Assembly (NCBI RefSeq): GCF_045223415.1
Contig: NZ_JBEQZJ010000004.1
Span: 1-64,000, forward strand
Length of the DNA: 64,000 nucleotides
Direction of reading: 5' to 3'
From: Hoskinsella mucinilytica
GTDB lineage: Bacteria > Bacillota_I > Bacilli_A > Erysipelotrichales > Erysipelotrichaceae
Shown: positions 18,848-27,199 of the stretch, piece after piece
Position numbering within the stretch: the stretch's first letter is position 1
Layout: each line of letters starts with the position of its first letter
Translations under genes and position numbers: made by a program
Notes under the pieces: generated by a model
The model's database searches: none
Seen by the model: the letters and a program-made list of their open reading frames with translations, nothing else
What the model was told of the DNA's origin: nothing

Positions 18848-19444
18848 TTGGAACAATTAGAAACAAAACGTTTGATCTTACGTCATGTTACGATGAAGGA
18901 TGCGAATGCGTTTTATGAACTATTGCGTGATGAAGAAGTCAATAGATTTCTTCCAATGTTTCCTTTCAAAGATTTACAGGAAGCCAAAGCATATATACAA
19001 ACGCATTATTTGGATGCTTATGAGAAAAATGATGGATATTATTATGCGATATGTCTAAAGGAAGAAAATGAAGTGATCGGCTATCTTCATGTTAGTGGTG
19101 AGGAAAGTCATGATTTCGGATATGGATTAAAAAAAGCATATTGGCATCAGGGAATCGTTTCTGAAGCAGGAGCTGCCTTTCTTGAAATGTTAAAAACAAC
19201 AGATATCCCATTTATCACTGCAACACATGATATTCATAACCCACACAGTGGTGCTGTGATGAAAAAACTTGGAATGCGTTATCAATATACTTATGAAGAA
19301 CAATGGATGCCAAAAGATCAACTTGTACGTTTTCGTATGTATCAAATGAATTTCTCTTGTGATTCTGATTTTGTATATCGAGGTTATTGGAATCGATATC
19401 CACATGTGATAGAAACCCTATCAAATGAAGAAAAAAAAGACTAA
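18848..19444 (+). CDS. GNAT family N-acetyltransferase (RimJ/RimL-like)
   Basis: A 198-residue acetyltransferase. LETKRLILRHVTMKDANAFY is the usual opening of the ribosomal-protein-acetylase-like GNAT group, and the acetyl-CoA region is near AYWHQGIVSEAGAAFLEM. A TTG start is preferred: the GGGAGG ribosome site ends only one base before the GTG at 18842 but seven bases before this TTG. The substrate cannot be told from sequence. It ends in a terminator shared with the convergent NUDIX gene. Confidence 0.8.
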   Translation: MEQLETKRLILRHVTMKDANAFYELLRDEEVNRFLPMFPFKDLQEAKAYIQTHYLDAYEKNDGYYYAICLKEENEVIGYLHVSGEESHDFGYGLKKAYWHQGIVSEAGAAFLEMLKTTDIPFITATHDIHNPHSGAVMKKLGMRYQYTYEEQWMPKDQLVRFRMYQMNFSCDSDFVYRGYWNRYPHVIETLSNEEKKD

Positions 19445-19468
19445 AATCTTGAAATTTAGTCTTTTTTT
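19431..19468. terminator. Bidirectional intrinsic terminator
   Basis: GACTAAA and TTTAGTC form a stem flanked by an A run on the left and a T run on the right, so it can stop transcription from both converging genes. It overlaps both stop codons. Confidence 0.85.
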
Positions 19469-19992
19469 GCGGCTTTTCGTGCTGCATATTGTATGGCGAT
19501 GATGGTTTTGGCATCTATGATCTCATTTCTTTGAATCATATCCATTGCTTCATCTACTCGATACCAGCGAAGCTCAATGTCCTCATCTTCATCCATTGCT
19601 TTTGGATGCTCCACCACCTTCAATGCTTCCGCTTCATAAATATACAGTTTCTCATTACAGAAGCCTGGCGTTGAATAAAATTCACAAACCTTATGTAAGC
19701 GCTCTGTAGTAAAACCACTTTCTTCTTCCAACTCTCTTAATCCACAAAGATAAGGGTCTTCATCCTTTTCTAACTTCCCGGCAGGAATTTCCAACATCAT
19801 AGCATCAACAGCAGGTCGATATTGGTACACGAACAGAATTCGATCTTCTTTCATTGCGAGCACACCGACTCCACCATGATGATGAATGATATCACGAGCA
19901 AACTGCTTACCGGTTTCATCTTCAATGATATCTTTACTTACTGTGAAAATCCTTGCTTTATATGTTTCTGTAGAGGATACTTTTTTCTGCAT
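19456..19992 (-). CDS. NUDIX hydrolase, ADP-ribose pyrophosphatase-like
   Basis: A 178-residue NUDIX hydrolase. The Nudix box G-x5-E-x7-REUxEExGU is complete as GKLEKDEDPYL...RELEEESGF, with AGK just before it. The proline shortly after the box (STPGF) is the marker used for the ADP-ribose pyrophosphatase subfamily, which hydrolyses ADP-ribose to AMP and ribose-5-phosphate. VLAMKEDRILFVYQYRPAVD also fits that group. The start has GAGGTGATG in front. It is 25 bases upstream of cwlD's stop region on the same strand. Confidence 0.85.
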   Translation of the reverse strand: MQKKVSSTETYKARIFTVSKDIIEDETGKQFARDIIHHHGGVGVLAMKEDRILFVYQYRPAVDAMMLEIPAGKLEKDEDPYLCGLRELEEESGFTTERLHKVCEFYSTPGFCNEKLYIYEAEALKVVEHPKAMDEDEDIELRWYRVDEAMDMIQRNEIIDAKTIIAIQYAARKAAKKD

Positions 19993-20017
19993 ATCATCAC
20001 CTCGTAATCATTATACG

Positions 20018-20716
20018 TCAAGATGTTGATTTACTCAATCCATATTGTAAATGGATCGCATCTGCGATGGCCTGTGCCATTTGTTGTTGACCTAGTGCAC
20101 TTGTTAAATAGGCAGCATCTTCACTGTCACTTAAGAATCCAAGCTCTAATAAAAGGGCGCTTACATTGTTTTGATCAATGACATACAAGGAGGAATCCGC
20201 TGTAGATTTTAATCCACGTAAATCACTATAACCTAGTGCTTGTAATTGGTTTAATACTTGCGTACCAAGCTGTTTCATTGTTTCATCAGTACCATTATAA
20301 TAGGCCTCTATACCAAATGCACCATCGTCATAATTCTCACTGGAATTGGTATGGATAGAAAGGAAAAGGTCTGCCTGTGCCATGGTAGCGATGTTGACAC
20401 GTTCTCTTAGATCTTCTAGATTGTCCTCACTTGAAGATACCTCATCACGATCTCTTGTATAGATGACTTCATATCCATAGTCTTCTAATAATGCTCCTAT
20501 TTGTAAGGTGACAGATAATGTAATATCTTTTTCATAGATTCCCTGTGCAGAGATACCTCCACTATCATATCCTCCATGTCCTGCATCCAAAACGATGGTA
20601 ACTTGTGTTTCCTTGGCATAAACAAGGTCTGCATTAGAAGAAGTATGATGAAAGGTATACCAAGCAAGCAAGGAAAGTATCATACAAGGTAATACCATTA
20701 ATTTATATTTTTTCAT
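20018..20716 (-). CDS. cwlD: N-acetylmuramoyl-L-alanine amidase, CwlD-like
   Basis: A 232-residue exported amidase_3 enzyme. A single N-terminal hydrophobic segment acts as signal or anchor, then IVLDAGHGGYDSGG gives the first zinc ligand, the ERVNIA...LFLSIHTNSS stretch the next ones, and ALLLELGFLSD the catalytic glutamate. In spore formers CwlD removes peptides to allow muramic-delta-lactam in the cortex. The CwlD call rests on size, single-domain structure and the adjacent divergent spoVA operon; a general cell-wall amidase is the alternative. ATG is preferred over a GTG two codons earlier because AGGAGG ends directly at that GTG. Confidence 0.75.
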   Translation of the reverse strand: MKKYKLMVLPCMILSLLAWYTFHHTSSNADLVYAKETQVTIVLDAGHGGYDSGGISAQGIYEKDITLSVTLQIGALLEDYGYEVIYTRDRDEVSSSEDNLEDLRERVNIATMAQADLFLSIHTNSSENYDDGAFGIEAYYNGTDETMKQLGTQVLNQLQALGYSDLRGLKSTADSSLYVIDQNNVSALLLELGFLSDSEDAAYLTSALGQQQMAQAIADAIHLQYGLSKSTS

Positions 20717-20792
20717 GAGCACCTCCTATATTCAGTATCCGTCATGGGCTTGGTCAAAAAATGTCGGTTCTGTGAAGATTTTCTGAATTTGC

Positions 20793-20821
20793 TTATAAAC
20801 AAAAGCAAAACGAGCATACTT
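20793..20821 (+). promoter_or_regulatory. Possible forespore SigG promoter of spoVA
   Basis: TTATA and CATACTT are separated by 17 bases, about 20 bases before the spoVAC ribosome site. This approximates the SigG pattern GHATR-N18-CATWHTA with one mismatch in each element. No SigA-type promoter is obvious here. Confidence 0.35.
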
Positions 20822-20841
20822 AAAAGAGAAGGAGGATGTTT

Positions 20842-21282
20842 ATGAATCAGAAACAATTAAAAGAAACAGCGAAAAAGCATGAGCCACAAAAACATGCCGG
20901 AAGACATGCGGTAACTGCATTTTTAAGTGGTGGTGCTTTAGGAGCTGTAGGACAGCTCATCATGGTAGCCTACCAACAATTTTTAGGAGTCGATCAAACA
21001 ACGGCAATGTCTATGTGTGTCGTAACCATCATACTGATTGCAGCAATTTTGACCGGAATCGGTGTATTCGATAAGGCAGCACAGGTTTGTGGTGCCGGGC
21101 TATTTGTGCCGATCACAGGCTTTGCAAACTCTTTGACTTCCTGTGCCTTGGAAGGTAAAACAGAGGGCTTTATTTATGGCATTGGTGGCAATATGTTTAA
21201 GTTAGCGGGAAGTGTGTTAACGTATGGTATTGCAAGCGCCTTTGTATTTGGCAGTATCCGCTATCTGCTGTTTGGAGCATGA
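20842..21282 (+). CDS. spoVAC: Stage V sporulation protein AC
   Basis: A 146-residue membrane protein with several hydrophobic segments and the characteristic FLSGGALGAVGQLIM and PITGFANSLTSCALEGKTEG motifs. SpoVAC forms part of the inner-membrane channel that imports calcium-dipicolinate into the forespore and releases it at germination. The second ATG is used because AGGAGG ends right at the first. It opens a tight four-gene operon. Confidence 0.9.
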   Translation: MNQKQLKETAKKHEPQKHAGRHAVTAFLSGGALGAVGQLIMVAYQQFLGVDQTTAMSMCVVTIILIAAILTGIGVFDKAAQVCGAGLFVPITGFANSLTSCALEGKTEGFIYGIGGNMFKLAGSVLTYGIASAFVFGSIRYLLFGA

Positions 21283-21283
21283 T

Positions 21284-22282
21284 ATGACGACCATCAATTT
21301 TCAAAATGTTTATGTGACCTCTAGGGGTACAGCAGTGGGACCATTAGAAAAAGATGGACCACTAGGGGATTTGTTTGATAAATCCTATGAAAATCATTAT
21401 TGTAGCGAAACAAGCTTTGAAAAAGCGGAACGAATGCTTGTTTATGATGCAGTAGATGCTGCTTTGAGAAAAGCAGAACTGAAAGTGGATGATATCGGTT
21501 TACTTGTTGGCGGAGATTTGATCAATCAACTTACCAGTTCTCACTATTTTGCTAGAGATTTGGCGGTTCCTTTTATAGGAATGTATGGCGCCTGTTCTAA
21601 TTCTTCTTTGGTCATTGGACAAGGAGCCATTTGGGTAGAGCATGGTTTGGCAGATCATGTGATCAGCTTTACGAGTTCACATGCAGCAACAGCGGAACGT
21701 CAATTTCGATATCCAAATGAATATGGTATACAGAAAAAAGAGACAACTACTTATACGGTAACCGGTGCAGGTGCTGCCATTTTATCTAGAAAGCCATCAG
21801 CAATCAAGGTGACGGCATTTACTCCCGGAAAGATCATCGATTGGGATCATAAGGATGCCAATGATATGGGATTAGCCATGGCACCTGCTGCTTTTGATAC
21901 GTTACAAACACATTTTAAAGATACCAAGCGATCATTTGAAGATTATGATATGATCGTAACCGGTGATCTATCCAAAATCGGATTTTCTTTTTTGACTGAT
22001 TTACTGGTTCAAGAAAATTATGATATTCAAAATCGTTTGCATGATTGTGGTTTGATGATGTATAACTTCGATGAGCAAGAAGTATTTTGCGGTGGTAGTG
22101 GATGTGCGTGCAGTATGTGTGTTTCCATGACGAAGTTATTAAATATGTTAGAAGAAGGAAAAATGAAACGTATCCTAGTGTTGGCAACTGGTGCTTTGTT
22201 ATCACCGGTTGCAATACAACAAAAAGAATCCATCCCTTGTATTGCACATGGTATCGTGTATGAAAGGAGTGATGCGTCATGA
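21284..22282 (+). CDS. spoVAD: Stage V sporulation protein AD
   Basis: A 332-residue protein with the thiolase-like fold of SpoVAD, the dipicolinate-binding soluble subunit of the channel. GMYGACSNSSLVIGQGA, FTSSHAATAERQFRYPNEYG and VTGAGAAILS are strongly conserved in this family. The start is one base after the spoVAC stop, with GGAG inside spoVAC's last codons; longer starts would overlap spoVAC heavily. It overlaps spoVAE by four bases. Confidence 0.93.
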   Translation: MTTINFQNVYVTSRGTAVGPLEKDGPLGDLFDKSYENHYCSETSFEKAERMLVYDAVDAALRKAELKVDDIGLLVGGDLINQLTSSHYFARDLAVPFIGMYGACSNSSLVIGQGAIWVEHGLADHVISFTSSHAATAERQFRYPNEYGIQKKETTTYTVTGAGAAILSRKPSAIKVTAFTPGKIIDWDHKDANDMGLAMAPAAFDTLQTHFKDTKRSFEDYDMIVTGDLSKIGFSFLTDLLVQENYDIQNRLHDCGLMMYNFDEQEVFCGGSGCACSMCVSMTKLLNMLEEGKMKRILVLATGALLSPVAIQQKESIPCIAHGIVYERSDAS

Positions 22283-22632
22283 TGATGTATGTCAATGCTT
22301 TTCTAGTCTGTGGAGCAATCTCTTTGGTAGGTCAATTGATTTATGATCACAGTAAGCTAACTGCAGGACACATCACGAGTTTGTTTGTTGTTATCGGTGC
22401 AGCCTTGGACACCTTTGGTTGGTATGACAAACTTTTAGAATTTGCTGGTATGGGCGCATCTCTTCCAATCACAAGTTTTGGACATTCTTTGATTCATGGC
22501 GCATTAGCGAAAGCACAAACTGATGGATTAATGGGTATCTTACTTGGGATGTTTGATCTGACAGCTGCCGGTATCACAAGTGCGATCCTATTCGCATTCA
22601 TCATTGCGTTGATTTGTAAACCGAAATCATGA
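22279..22632 (+). CDS. spoVAE: Stage V sporulation protein AE
   Basis: A 117-residue membrane protein related in sequence to SpoVAC (LVGQLIYDHSKLTAGHI; PITSFGHSLIHGALAKAQTDG). It corresponds to the membrane SpoVAEb form. The soluble SpoVAEa protein, and SpoVAA and SpoVAB, are not encoded here. Start and stop both overlap neighbours by four bases, indicating translational coupling. Confidence 0.9.
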   Translation: MMMYVNAFLVCGAISLVGQLIYDHSKLTAGHITSLFVVIGAALDTFGWYDKLLEFAGMGASLPITSFGHSLIHGALAKAQTDGLMGILLGMFDLTAAGITSAILFAFIIALICKPKS

Positions 22633-23981
22633 ATCTAGAACAACGCTATAATCTTATCCGATCACAGTTATCTTCCTCTTTTGATATTGTCGAACGACAT
22701 TTACAAATCGATGGTGTACATGCATGGGTGTTTTTCCTTTCTAGCCTGAGTGATAGCGAATTGATCACCAAGCTAGTTGAAAGTTTTGTGATGACAGCTT
22801 CTAAAGATTTACCGATTACGTTTTATCCGGGTGCGGTAGAAGCCGTAAAAGACGATAAAAAGGCAATTACCAATATGCTAAGCGGACAAGCATTGGTTCT
22901 TTTGGATCAAAAGGATAGTTACTATTGTATCGAGACCAGGCATTATCCAGCAAGATCTACCGCAGAACCTAATGTAGAGAAAAGTGTAAGAGGAAGTCAT
23001 GATGGCTTTGTAGAAAACGTAATTTTAAATGTAGGATTGATACGTAGAAGAATACGAGATCCAAGACTGGCGGTCATCATGAACAAGGAAGGTGTTAAAA
23101 CACGTACCGATATTGCTTATCTTTATATCGATAAATTAGTCGATGTGGATGTTCTTTCCGATTTAGAACATCGTTTGATTGGATTACCGGAAACGGAAAT
23201 TTTAAGTGAACGCAATTTATGTGAAGCCCTCTATGGGAAAACATGGAATCCATATCCTCATGTGCGATATACCGAACGACCGGATATATGTGCGATACAT
23301 TTGTTACAGGGCTATGTCATCGTACTTGTTGACAACAGTCCTACCGCAATGATCCTTCCGACTACTTTTTTCGAACAGACAAAGCAGATCGAAGAATATA
23401 CCCAAACAACGATGGTAGCCTTGTTTACCAGGATCTTACGTTTGATCGGAATTGCGTTTTCTTTGTATCTGCTTCCTTTATGGATCGGATTATTGATCGA
23501 TGGGATACCAACGCTACTTCATATACCGATGTTGGATATTCAGCCAATCACGTTTGGCTTTCAAGTAATCTTAGCAGATATCGTGGTGGAATGGATCCGT
23601 CAATCGCTCATCCATACACCAAGCATCCTTTCCAGCATCATGAGCTTCATTGCGGTATTTGTGTTAGGTGATATGGCGATTGAATTAGGCGCATATACTT
23701 CGGAAATATTGATCATGGTAGCCGTATCTAATATCGGAAATCTTTTGACACCAAGTTATGAGCTATCTCTTGCGAATAAGATATTTCGTATTCTAATGGG
23801 ATTTCTGGCTTTATTTCTAGGGTGCAATGGATTTTGTATTGGTGTATTCTTACATCTTGTTATTCTATTATCAACCAAAACGATCAAATTCCCATATCTT
23901 TATCCCTTTATTCCATTTTCCTATAAAGAATGTAAACGTATTTTTGTAGGAGCACCGATTCAAGTGAAAAAGAATGAGTAG
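22629..23981 (+). CDS. spoVAF: Stage V sporulation protein AF (GerA-family)
   Basis: A 450-residue protein homologous to the A subunits of germinant receptors. Its soluble N-terminal domain is followed by hydrophobic segments from about residue 285 onward. DGFVENVILNVGLIRRRIRDPRL and SVRGSHDGF are typical of the GerA/SpoVAF family. The four-base overlap with spoVAE makes SpoVAF more likely than a free germinant receptor. SpoVAF is believed to amplify germination signalling in Bacillus. Confidence 0.88.
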   Translation: MNLEQRYNLIRSQLSSSFDIVERHLQIDGVHAWVFFLSSLSDSELITKLVESFVMTASKDLPITFYPGAVEAVKDDKKAITNMLSGQALVLLDQKDSYYCIETRHYPARSTAEPNVEKSVRGSHDGFVENVILNVGLIRRRIRDPRLAVIMNKEGVKTRTDIAYLYIDKLVDVDVLSDLEHRLIGLPETEILSERNLCEALYGKTWNPYPHVRYTERPDICAIHLLQGYVIVLVDNSPTAMILPTTFFEQTKQIEEYTQTTMVALFTRILRLIGIAFSLYLLPLWIGLLIDGIPTLLHIPMLDIQPITFGFQVILADIVVEWIRQSLIHTPSILSSIMSFIAVFVLGDMAIELGAYTSEILIMVAVSNIGNLLTPSYELSLANKIFRILMGFLALFLGCNGFCIGVFLHLVILLSTKTIKFPYLYPFIPFSYKECKRIFVGAPIQVKKNE

Positions 23982-24009
23982 GATTCCCAATGTCGGAATC
24001 CTTTTTTTT
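23980..24009 (+). terminator. Intrinsic terminator of the spoVA operon
   Basis: A perfect 8-bp stem (AGGATTCC/GGAATCCT) with a 7-base loop is followed by a T run. Confidence 0.92.
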
Positions 24010-24059
24010 CGTCTTCATCTGTGCTATCATAATAATAAGTATTACATAAAGGAGCGCAT

Positions 24060-24563
24060 ATGAAACAACTTATTATGATCAATGGAACCATGGGAGCAGG
24101 GAAGTCAACGGTTTGTAAGGCATTAAATCAAAGATTGACGCATAGTGTTTGGTTAGATGGAGATTGGTGTTGGATGGCAGATCCTTTTGTGGTAAATGAT
24201 GAAACTAAGAACATGGTTCTTGATAACATTACGCATATGCTTCGTAATTTTTTTAAACAGAAGGAATACGAGCATGTGATTTTTTGTTGGGTCATGGATG
24301 AAGATGATATCATCAACTCCATTTTAGAACGATGAAAGGATCTTGAGTATCGTTGCCATAAAATAACACTCTGTCTACAAGATGCTACCCTAATGGAACA
24401 TTTAACAAAGGATATCAAATCCGGCATTCGTTCAAAGGATTGTATCGAAAAAAGTTTGGCACGTCAGAAAAAATACAAAAGCATGTCTACGACAAAGCTT
24501 TTCATAGATGGAAAAGAAGTTGAGGAAGTCGTTATAGAGATAGAAAAGATGATAGAAGAATAA
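24060..24563 (+). pseudogene. P-loop kinase-like gene interrupted by one in-frame TGA
   Basis: The first 91 codons encode a nucleotide kinase-like protein: MINGTMGAGKSTVCKALN is a P-loop, followed by SVWLDGDWCW. An in-frame TGA at codon 92 (24333-24335) interrupts it. The same frame then stays open for 75 more codons and reads on sensibly (DLEYRCHKITL, then SGIRSKDCIEKSLARQKKY), as in intact AAA_33-type kinases, to a TAA. So one nonsense change, perhaps CGA to TGA, separates it from a normal 167-residue protein. A short 91-residue product is possible but would lack the lid and C-terminal part. Confidence 0.75.
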
Positions 24564-24676
24564 CATTTCATGTTTCATGTTTGGAAGAAAAATATAACTA
24601 AAAACAAAGAGGAAATCAACTAAACCTACAATTTTTCTCTTTTTTTTGTTATAATCTATATTTGTGAGGTGATGAC

Positions 24677-25417
24677 ATGGCATTTACAGTAACCATTGAT
24701 CAGTTTGAAGGTCCATTGGATCTGATGTTGCATCTGGTAAAAGACAATAAACTGGATTTATTTGATTTAGATATGGATGTTTTAACTGAACAATATTTGA
24801 CCTATTTGAATGCTATGGAATCCATGCATCTAGAGGTCGCAAGTGAATATCTAAGTGAACTTGCCGGTCTATTGGAATATAAAAGTAAAAAGCTTTTACC
24901 AAGAGAAAAGGTAGAAGTGGAAGAAAGCTATGAAGAAGATAAACAAAAGTTAGCACAGCGTTTATTGGAATATCAGCGCTTTAAAGAAATTACCGCTGAT
25001 TTTGAGAAAAAGTATGAGGAACGTCAATTATTGTTTTCAAAGCCATTAAGTGAAGAAGCGAATAAATGGATTCATACAACCAATGAGGGGGAGTTGCATG
25101 GTAACCCTTATGATTTGATCAAGGCAATGCAAAAGGTAATCAGACGTCAAGTACTGGCACATCCTTATGAAACAAAGATGACGGTGAAAGAATTGTCATT
25201 GGATGAGCGAGTGTTACAAATAAAAAAACGATTAAGAAACTGGAATGGGAAGATGAGCTTTGAAGAACTTTGTAGTGATTGTGATAGTTTACATATGGTC
25301 ATTGTGACATTTTTGTCCATTCTGGATTTGATTCAACATAAAGAAATGAGTTTTACGATAGATGAAAATGAAATGATTTGGATCATCAAAGGAGATACGA
25401 TGTATGCTACAGCATAA
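24677..25417 (+). CDS. scpA: Segregation and condensation protein A
   Basis: A 246-residue kleisin that links the SMC heads in the chromosome condensin complex. FTVTIDQFEGPLDLMLHLVKDNKLDLFDLDM is the invariant N-terminal kleisin domain (positions 3-33), and the C-terminal winged helix ends in VTFLSILDLIQHKEMSF. GAGGTGATG precedes the start. It overlaps scpB by 14 bases, the normal partner arrangement. Confidence 0.95.
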   Translation: MAFTVTIDQFEGPLDLMLHLVKDNKLDLFDLDMDVLTEQYLTYLNAMESMHLEVASEYLSELAGLLEYKSKKLLPREKVEVEESYEEDKQKLAQRLLEYQRFKEITADFEKKYEERQLLFSKPLSEEANKWIHTTNEGELHGNPYDLIKAMQKVIRRQVLAHPYETKMTVKELSLDERVLQIKKRLRNWNGKMSFEELCSDCDSLHMVIVTFLSILDLIQHKEMSFTIDENEMIWIIKGDTMYATA

Positions 25418-25964
25418 TAAAAAAATGATATTAGAGGGCTTACTGTTCATTGCCGGAGATGAAGGGTTGAATGAAACACAAATCTTAAGTTGTATGGAAG
25501 ATGAAATGACAAAAGTTGAGCTCAGTGTACTTTTAGATGAGATGATGCAGGACTATTTGAACGATGAACGTGGTTTTGAATTGGTGCGATTTGGCGGAAT
25601 TTATAAATTTGTATCAAAAGAAGTGGTTCATCCTTATGCAGAGCGTTTGTTCAGTTCTACTAAAATTTCAACGCTATCGCAAGCAGCACTGGAGACGCTT
25701 GCAATCATTGCTTATAAACAACCGATTACACGAGCAGAAATCGAAGAGATTCGTGGTGTTGGCTGTGATATGATGATACGTAAGCTGTTAGCAAGAAGCT
25801 TGATCAAGGAATGCGGACGTAGTGATGCACCGGGCAGACCGTTTTTATATGAGGTAACATCAGAGTTCATGGATGTATTTAAACTGGAAAGTCTAAAGGA
25901 ATTGCCAGATCTACCAACCTTTCGTGATGAAGAAGATAATGAATTATTTGATGAAGAATCATAG
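25404..25964 (+). CDS. scpB: Segregation and condensation protein B
   Basis: A 186-residue protein with two winged-helix domains that binds ScpA and tunes SMC ATPase activity. ILEGLLFIAGDEGL opens the first domain, and LSQAALETLAIIAYKQPITR followed by EIEEIRGVG is the family signature. The start lies within scpA behind GGAG. The acidic tail (RDEEDNELFDEES) is usual. Confidence 0.95.
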   Translation: MLQHNKKMILEGLLFIAGDEGLNETQILSCMEDEMTKVELSVLLDEMMQDYLNDERGFELVRFGGIYKFVSKEVVHPYAERLFSSTKISTLSQAALETLAIIAYKQPITRAEIEEIRGVGCDMMIRKLLARSLIKECGRSDAPGRPFLYEVTSEFMDVFKLESLKELPDLPTFRDEEDNELFDEES

Positions 25965-26040
25965 AAAAAAGGGATAGTTTAAGCATTTCAAAAGAAATTC
26001 TACCAACTTTTCCATTATCTTGCATATTATTCCAAATGAC

Positions 26041-26069
26041 TTTACGAATGATGGTTGTAGGATTATAGT
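26041..26069 (+). promoter_or_regulatory. SigA-type promoter of the candidate structured RNA
   Basis: TTTACG and TATAGT are separated by exactly 17 bases. The -10 differs from consensus in one position and the -35 in two. A transcript would begin about 26074-26076. Confidence 0.5.
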
Positions 26070-26073
26070 ATAG

Positions 26074-26534
26074 GTGTACCAAGGGTACCAAGAACAAGCT
26101 TATTAACAGATGGTTCATGAAACTGATAAGAGGTAAGAAGCAAATCATAAAAAGTCTATCTTATCCGACATCAGGACAGTAATGGCCACTGTGAAAAGAC
26201 TATAGAGAACATCGGATATGGCAAAAACCAGTTACACTTGGAAGTATGCAGAACATACCAGAGCTAAGGACGCTGGGAATCATGTAGTCATGAAGATGAA
26301 TATCAGGAAAACAAGGAAAGCAAGCGAAAGCCATGAGGAAGAAGCATTAGGAAATGGTGAAGGCTGTGAGGCAGTACTTGAACTGATAAAAAAAGTATCT
26401 ATAGTAGCTGGGTAGGATGGAATTGAGAAACTTATCTGTATGCAGAACATACAAGAGGTAAGAAAGTCAAATAGATATCAAAACTCAGCGATATAAGAGA
26501 AAGGGAAACTGATAAAAAAGGTTTCTCTTTTTTC
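26074..26534 (+). ncRNA. Candidate large structured non-coding RNA (about 460 nt)
   Basis: This 600-base gap after scpB has a promoter, no believable protein, and a terminator. Inside are many hairpins: GTATG-CAGAA-CATAC occurs twice (26244-26258 and 26438-26452), the second copy extended by CTTATC/GGTAAG. Others are ACAGT/ACTGT at 26176-26192, TATCCGA/TCGGATA (26162-26168 with 26212-26218) and TCATG/CATGA at 26280-26293. AGTCT (26153) and AGACT (26197) would cross the TATCCGA helix as a pseudoknot. AAGAGGTAAGAA appears twice and AACTGATAA three times. RNase P, tmRNA, 6S and SRP signatures were not seen. It may belong to the ornate large RNA classes (ROOL, GOLLD, OLE) or be new. Confidence 0.5.
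26496..26533 (+). terminator. Terminator of the candidate structured RNA
   Basis: AGAGAAA pairs with TTTCTCT ahead of TTTTTT. An inner GAAAC/GTTTC pair can form an alternative shorter stem. Confidence 0.7.
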
Positions 26535-26571
26535 GTATATAGGATAAAATAAAGGGGATTGGAGGGATAGG

Positions 26572-27138
26572 ATGAAGATTAGAACCGTGCAATTAGAAGA
26601 TAGTGAAGCTTTGCTTAAGATATATGAGGAGTATATCTTACATACCGAAATTACATTTGAATATGATGTGCCTTTTGTTGAAGCATTTAAAAACAGAATA
26701 CAAGCCATCTATCGACAATATCCTTTCTTGGTAATAGAAGATCAAGGTGTCATTCTAGGATATGCTTATGCCCATCGCATGTTTGAGCGAAAAGCATATG
26801 ATTGGGATGTAGAATTATCTATATATTTTCGACATGATGCCACATCTTGTGGGTATGGAACAAAATTGTTGATGACATTATTAGATCTGTTAAAATTACA
26901 ACAAGTAAGAAATGCCTATAGTTTGATAACGCTTCCTAATGAAAAAAGCGAAGGTCTCCAAAAGAAGTTAGGATTTATTCTATGTGGCGTGTATCATCAA
27001 GCAGGTTATAAGCATGGAAAATGGTTGGATGTTGGGGTTTATGAAAAACATCTATTATCACATGATGATGTTCCTTCTATTTGGATTCCGTTTTGTGAAC
27101 TGAAAGAAGATGCCATCAACAAGATCATACAAGGATAG
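26572..27138 (+). CDS. GNAT acetyltransferase, phosphinothricin acetyltransferase-like
   Basis: A 188-residue acetyltransferase of the Pat/YwnH type. MKIRTVQLEDSEALLKIYEEYI and the TEITFEYDVP stretch fit the group that acetylates phosphinothricin or related amino acids such as methionine sulfone. HDATSCGYGTKLLMTLL is a version of the acetyl-CoA-binding motif with the usual RGxG partly altered, and GVYHQAGYKHGKWLDV closes the domain as expected. RBS GGAGGGATAGG. The natural substrate is unknown. It ends in its own terminator. Confidence 0.8.
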   Translation: MKIRTVQLEDSEALLKIYEEYILHTEITFEYDVPFVEAFKNRIQAIYRQYPFLVIEDQGVILGYAYAHRMFERKAYDWDVELSIYFRHDATSCGYGTKLLMTLLDLLKLQQVRNAYSLITLPNEKSEGLQKKLGFILCGVYHQAGYKHGKWLDVGVYEKHLLSHDDVPSIWIPFCELKEDAINKIIQG

Positions 27139-27163
27139 AAAAGATGACAATGGTTCATCTTTT
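27139..27163 (+). terminator. Intrinsic terminator
   Basis: AAAAGATGA and TCATCTTTT form a perfect 9-bp stem with a 7-base loop, followed by TTTCTTT, overlapping the end of the acetyltransferase gene. Confidence 0.8.
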
Positions 27164-27199
27164 TCTTTGCTTCGACATATACTTGCTAATGGTGATGGT

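Noticed and set aside
24333..24335. TGA read as tryptophan (genetic code 4)
   Set aside because: parE, spoVAC, spoVAD and other intact genes end in TGA with properly placed downstream starts, so TGA is a stop here.
26218..26415. A 65-codon reading frame inside the candidate structured RNA
   Set aside because: It has no ribosome site, lies across several hairpins and repeats, and shows no recognisable domain.
26074..26534. RNase P RNA, tmRNA or group II intron
   Set aside because: The conserved cores (RNase P AGAGGAAAGTCC region, tmRNA CCA end and tag frame, intron domain V) were not found.
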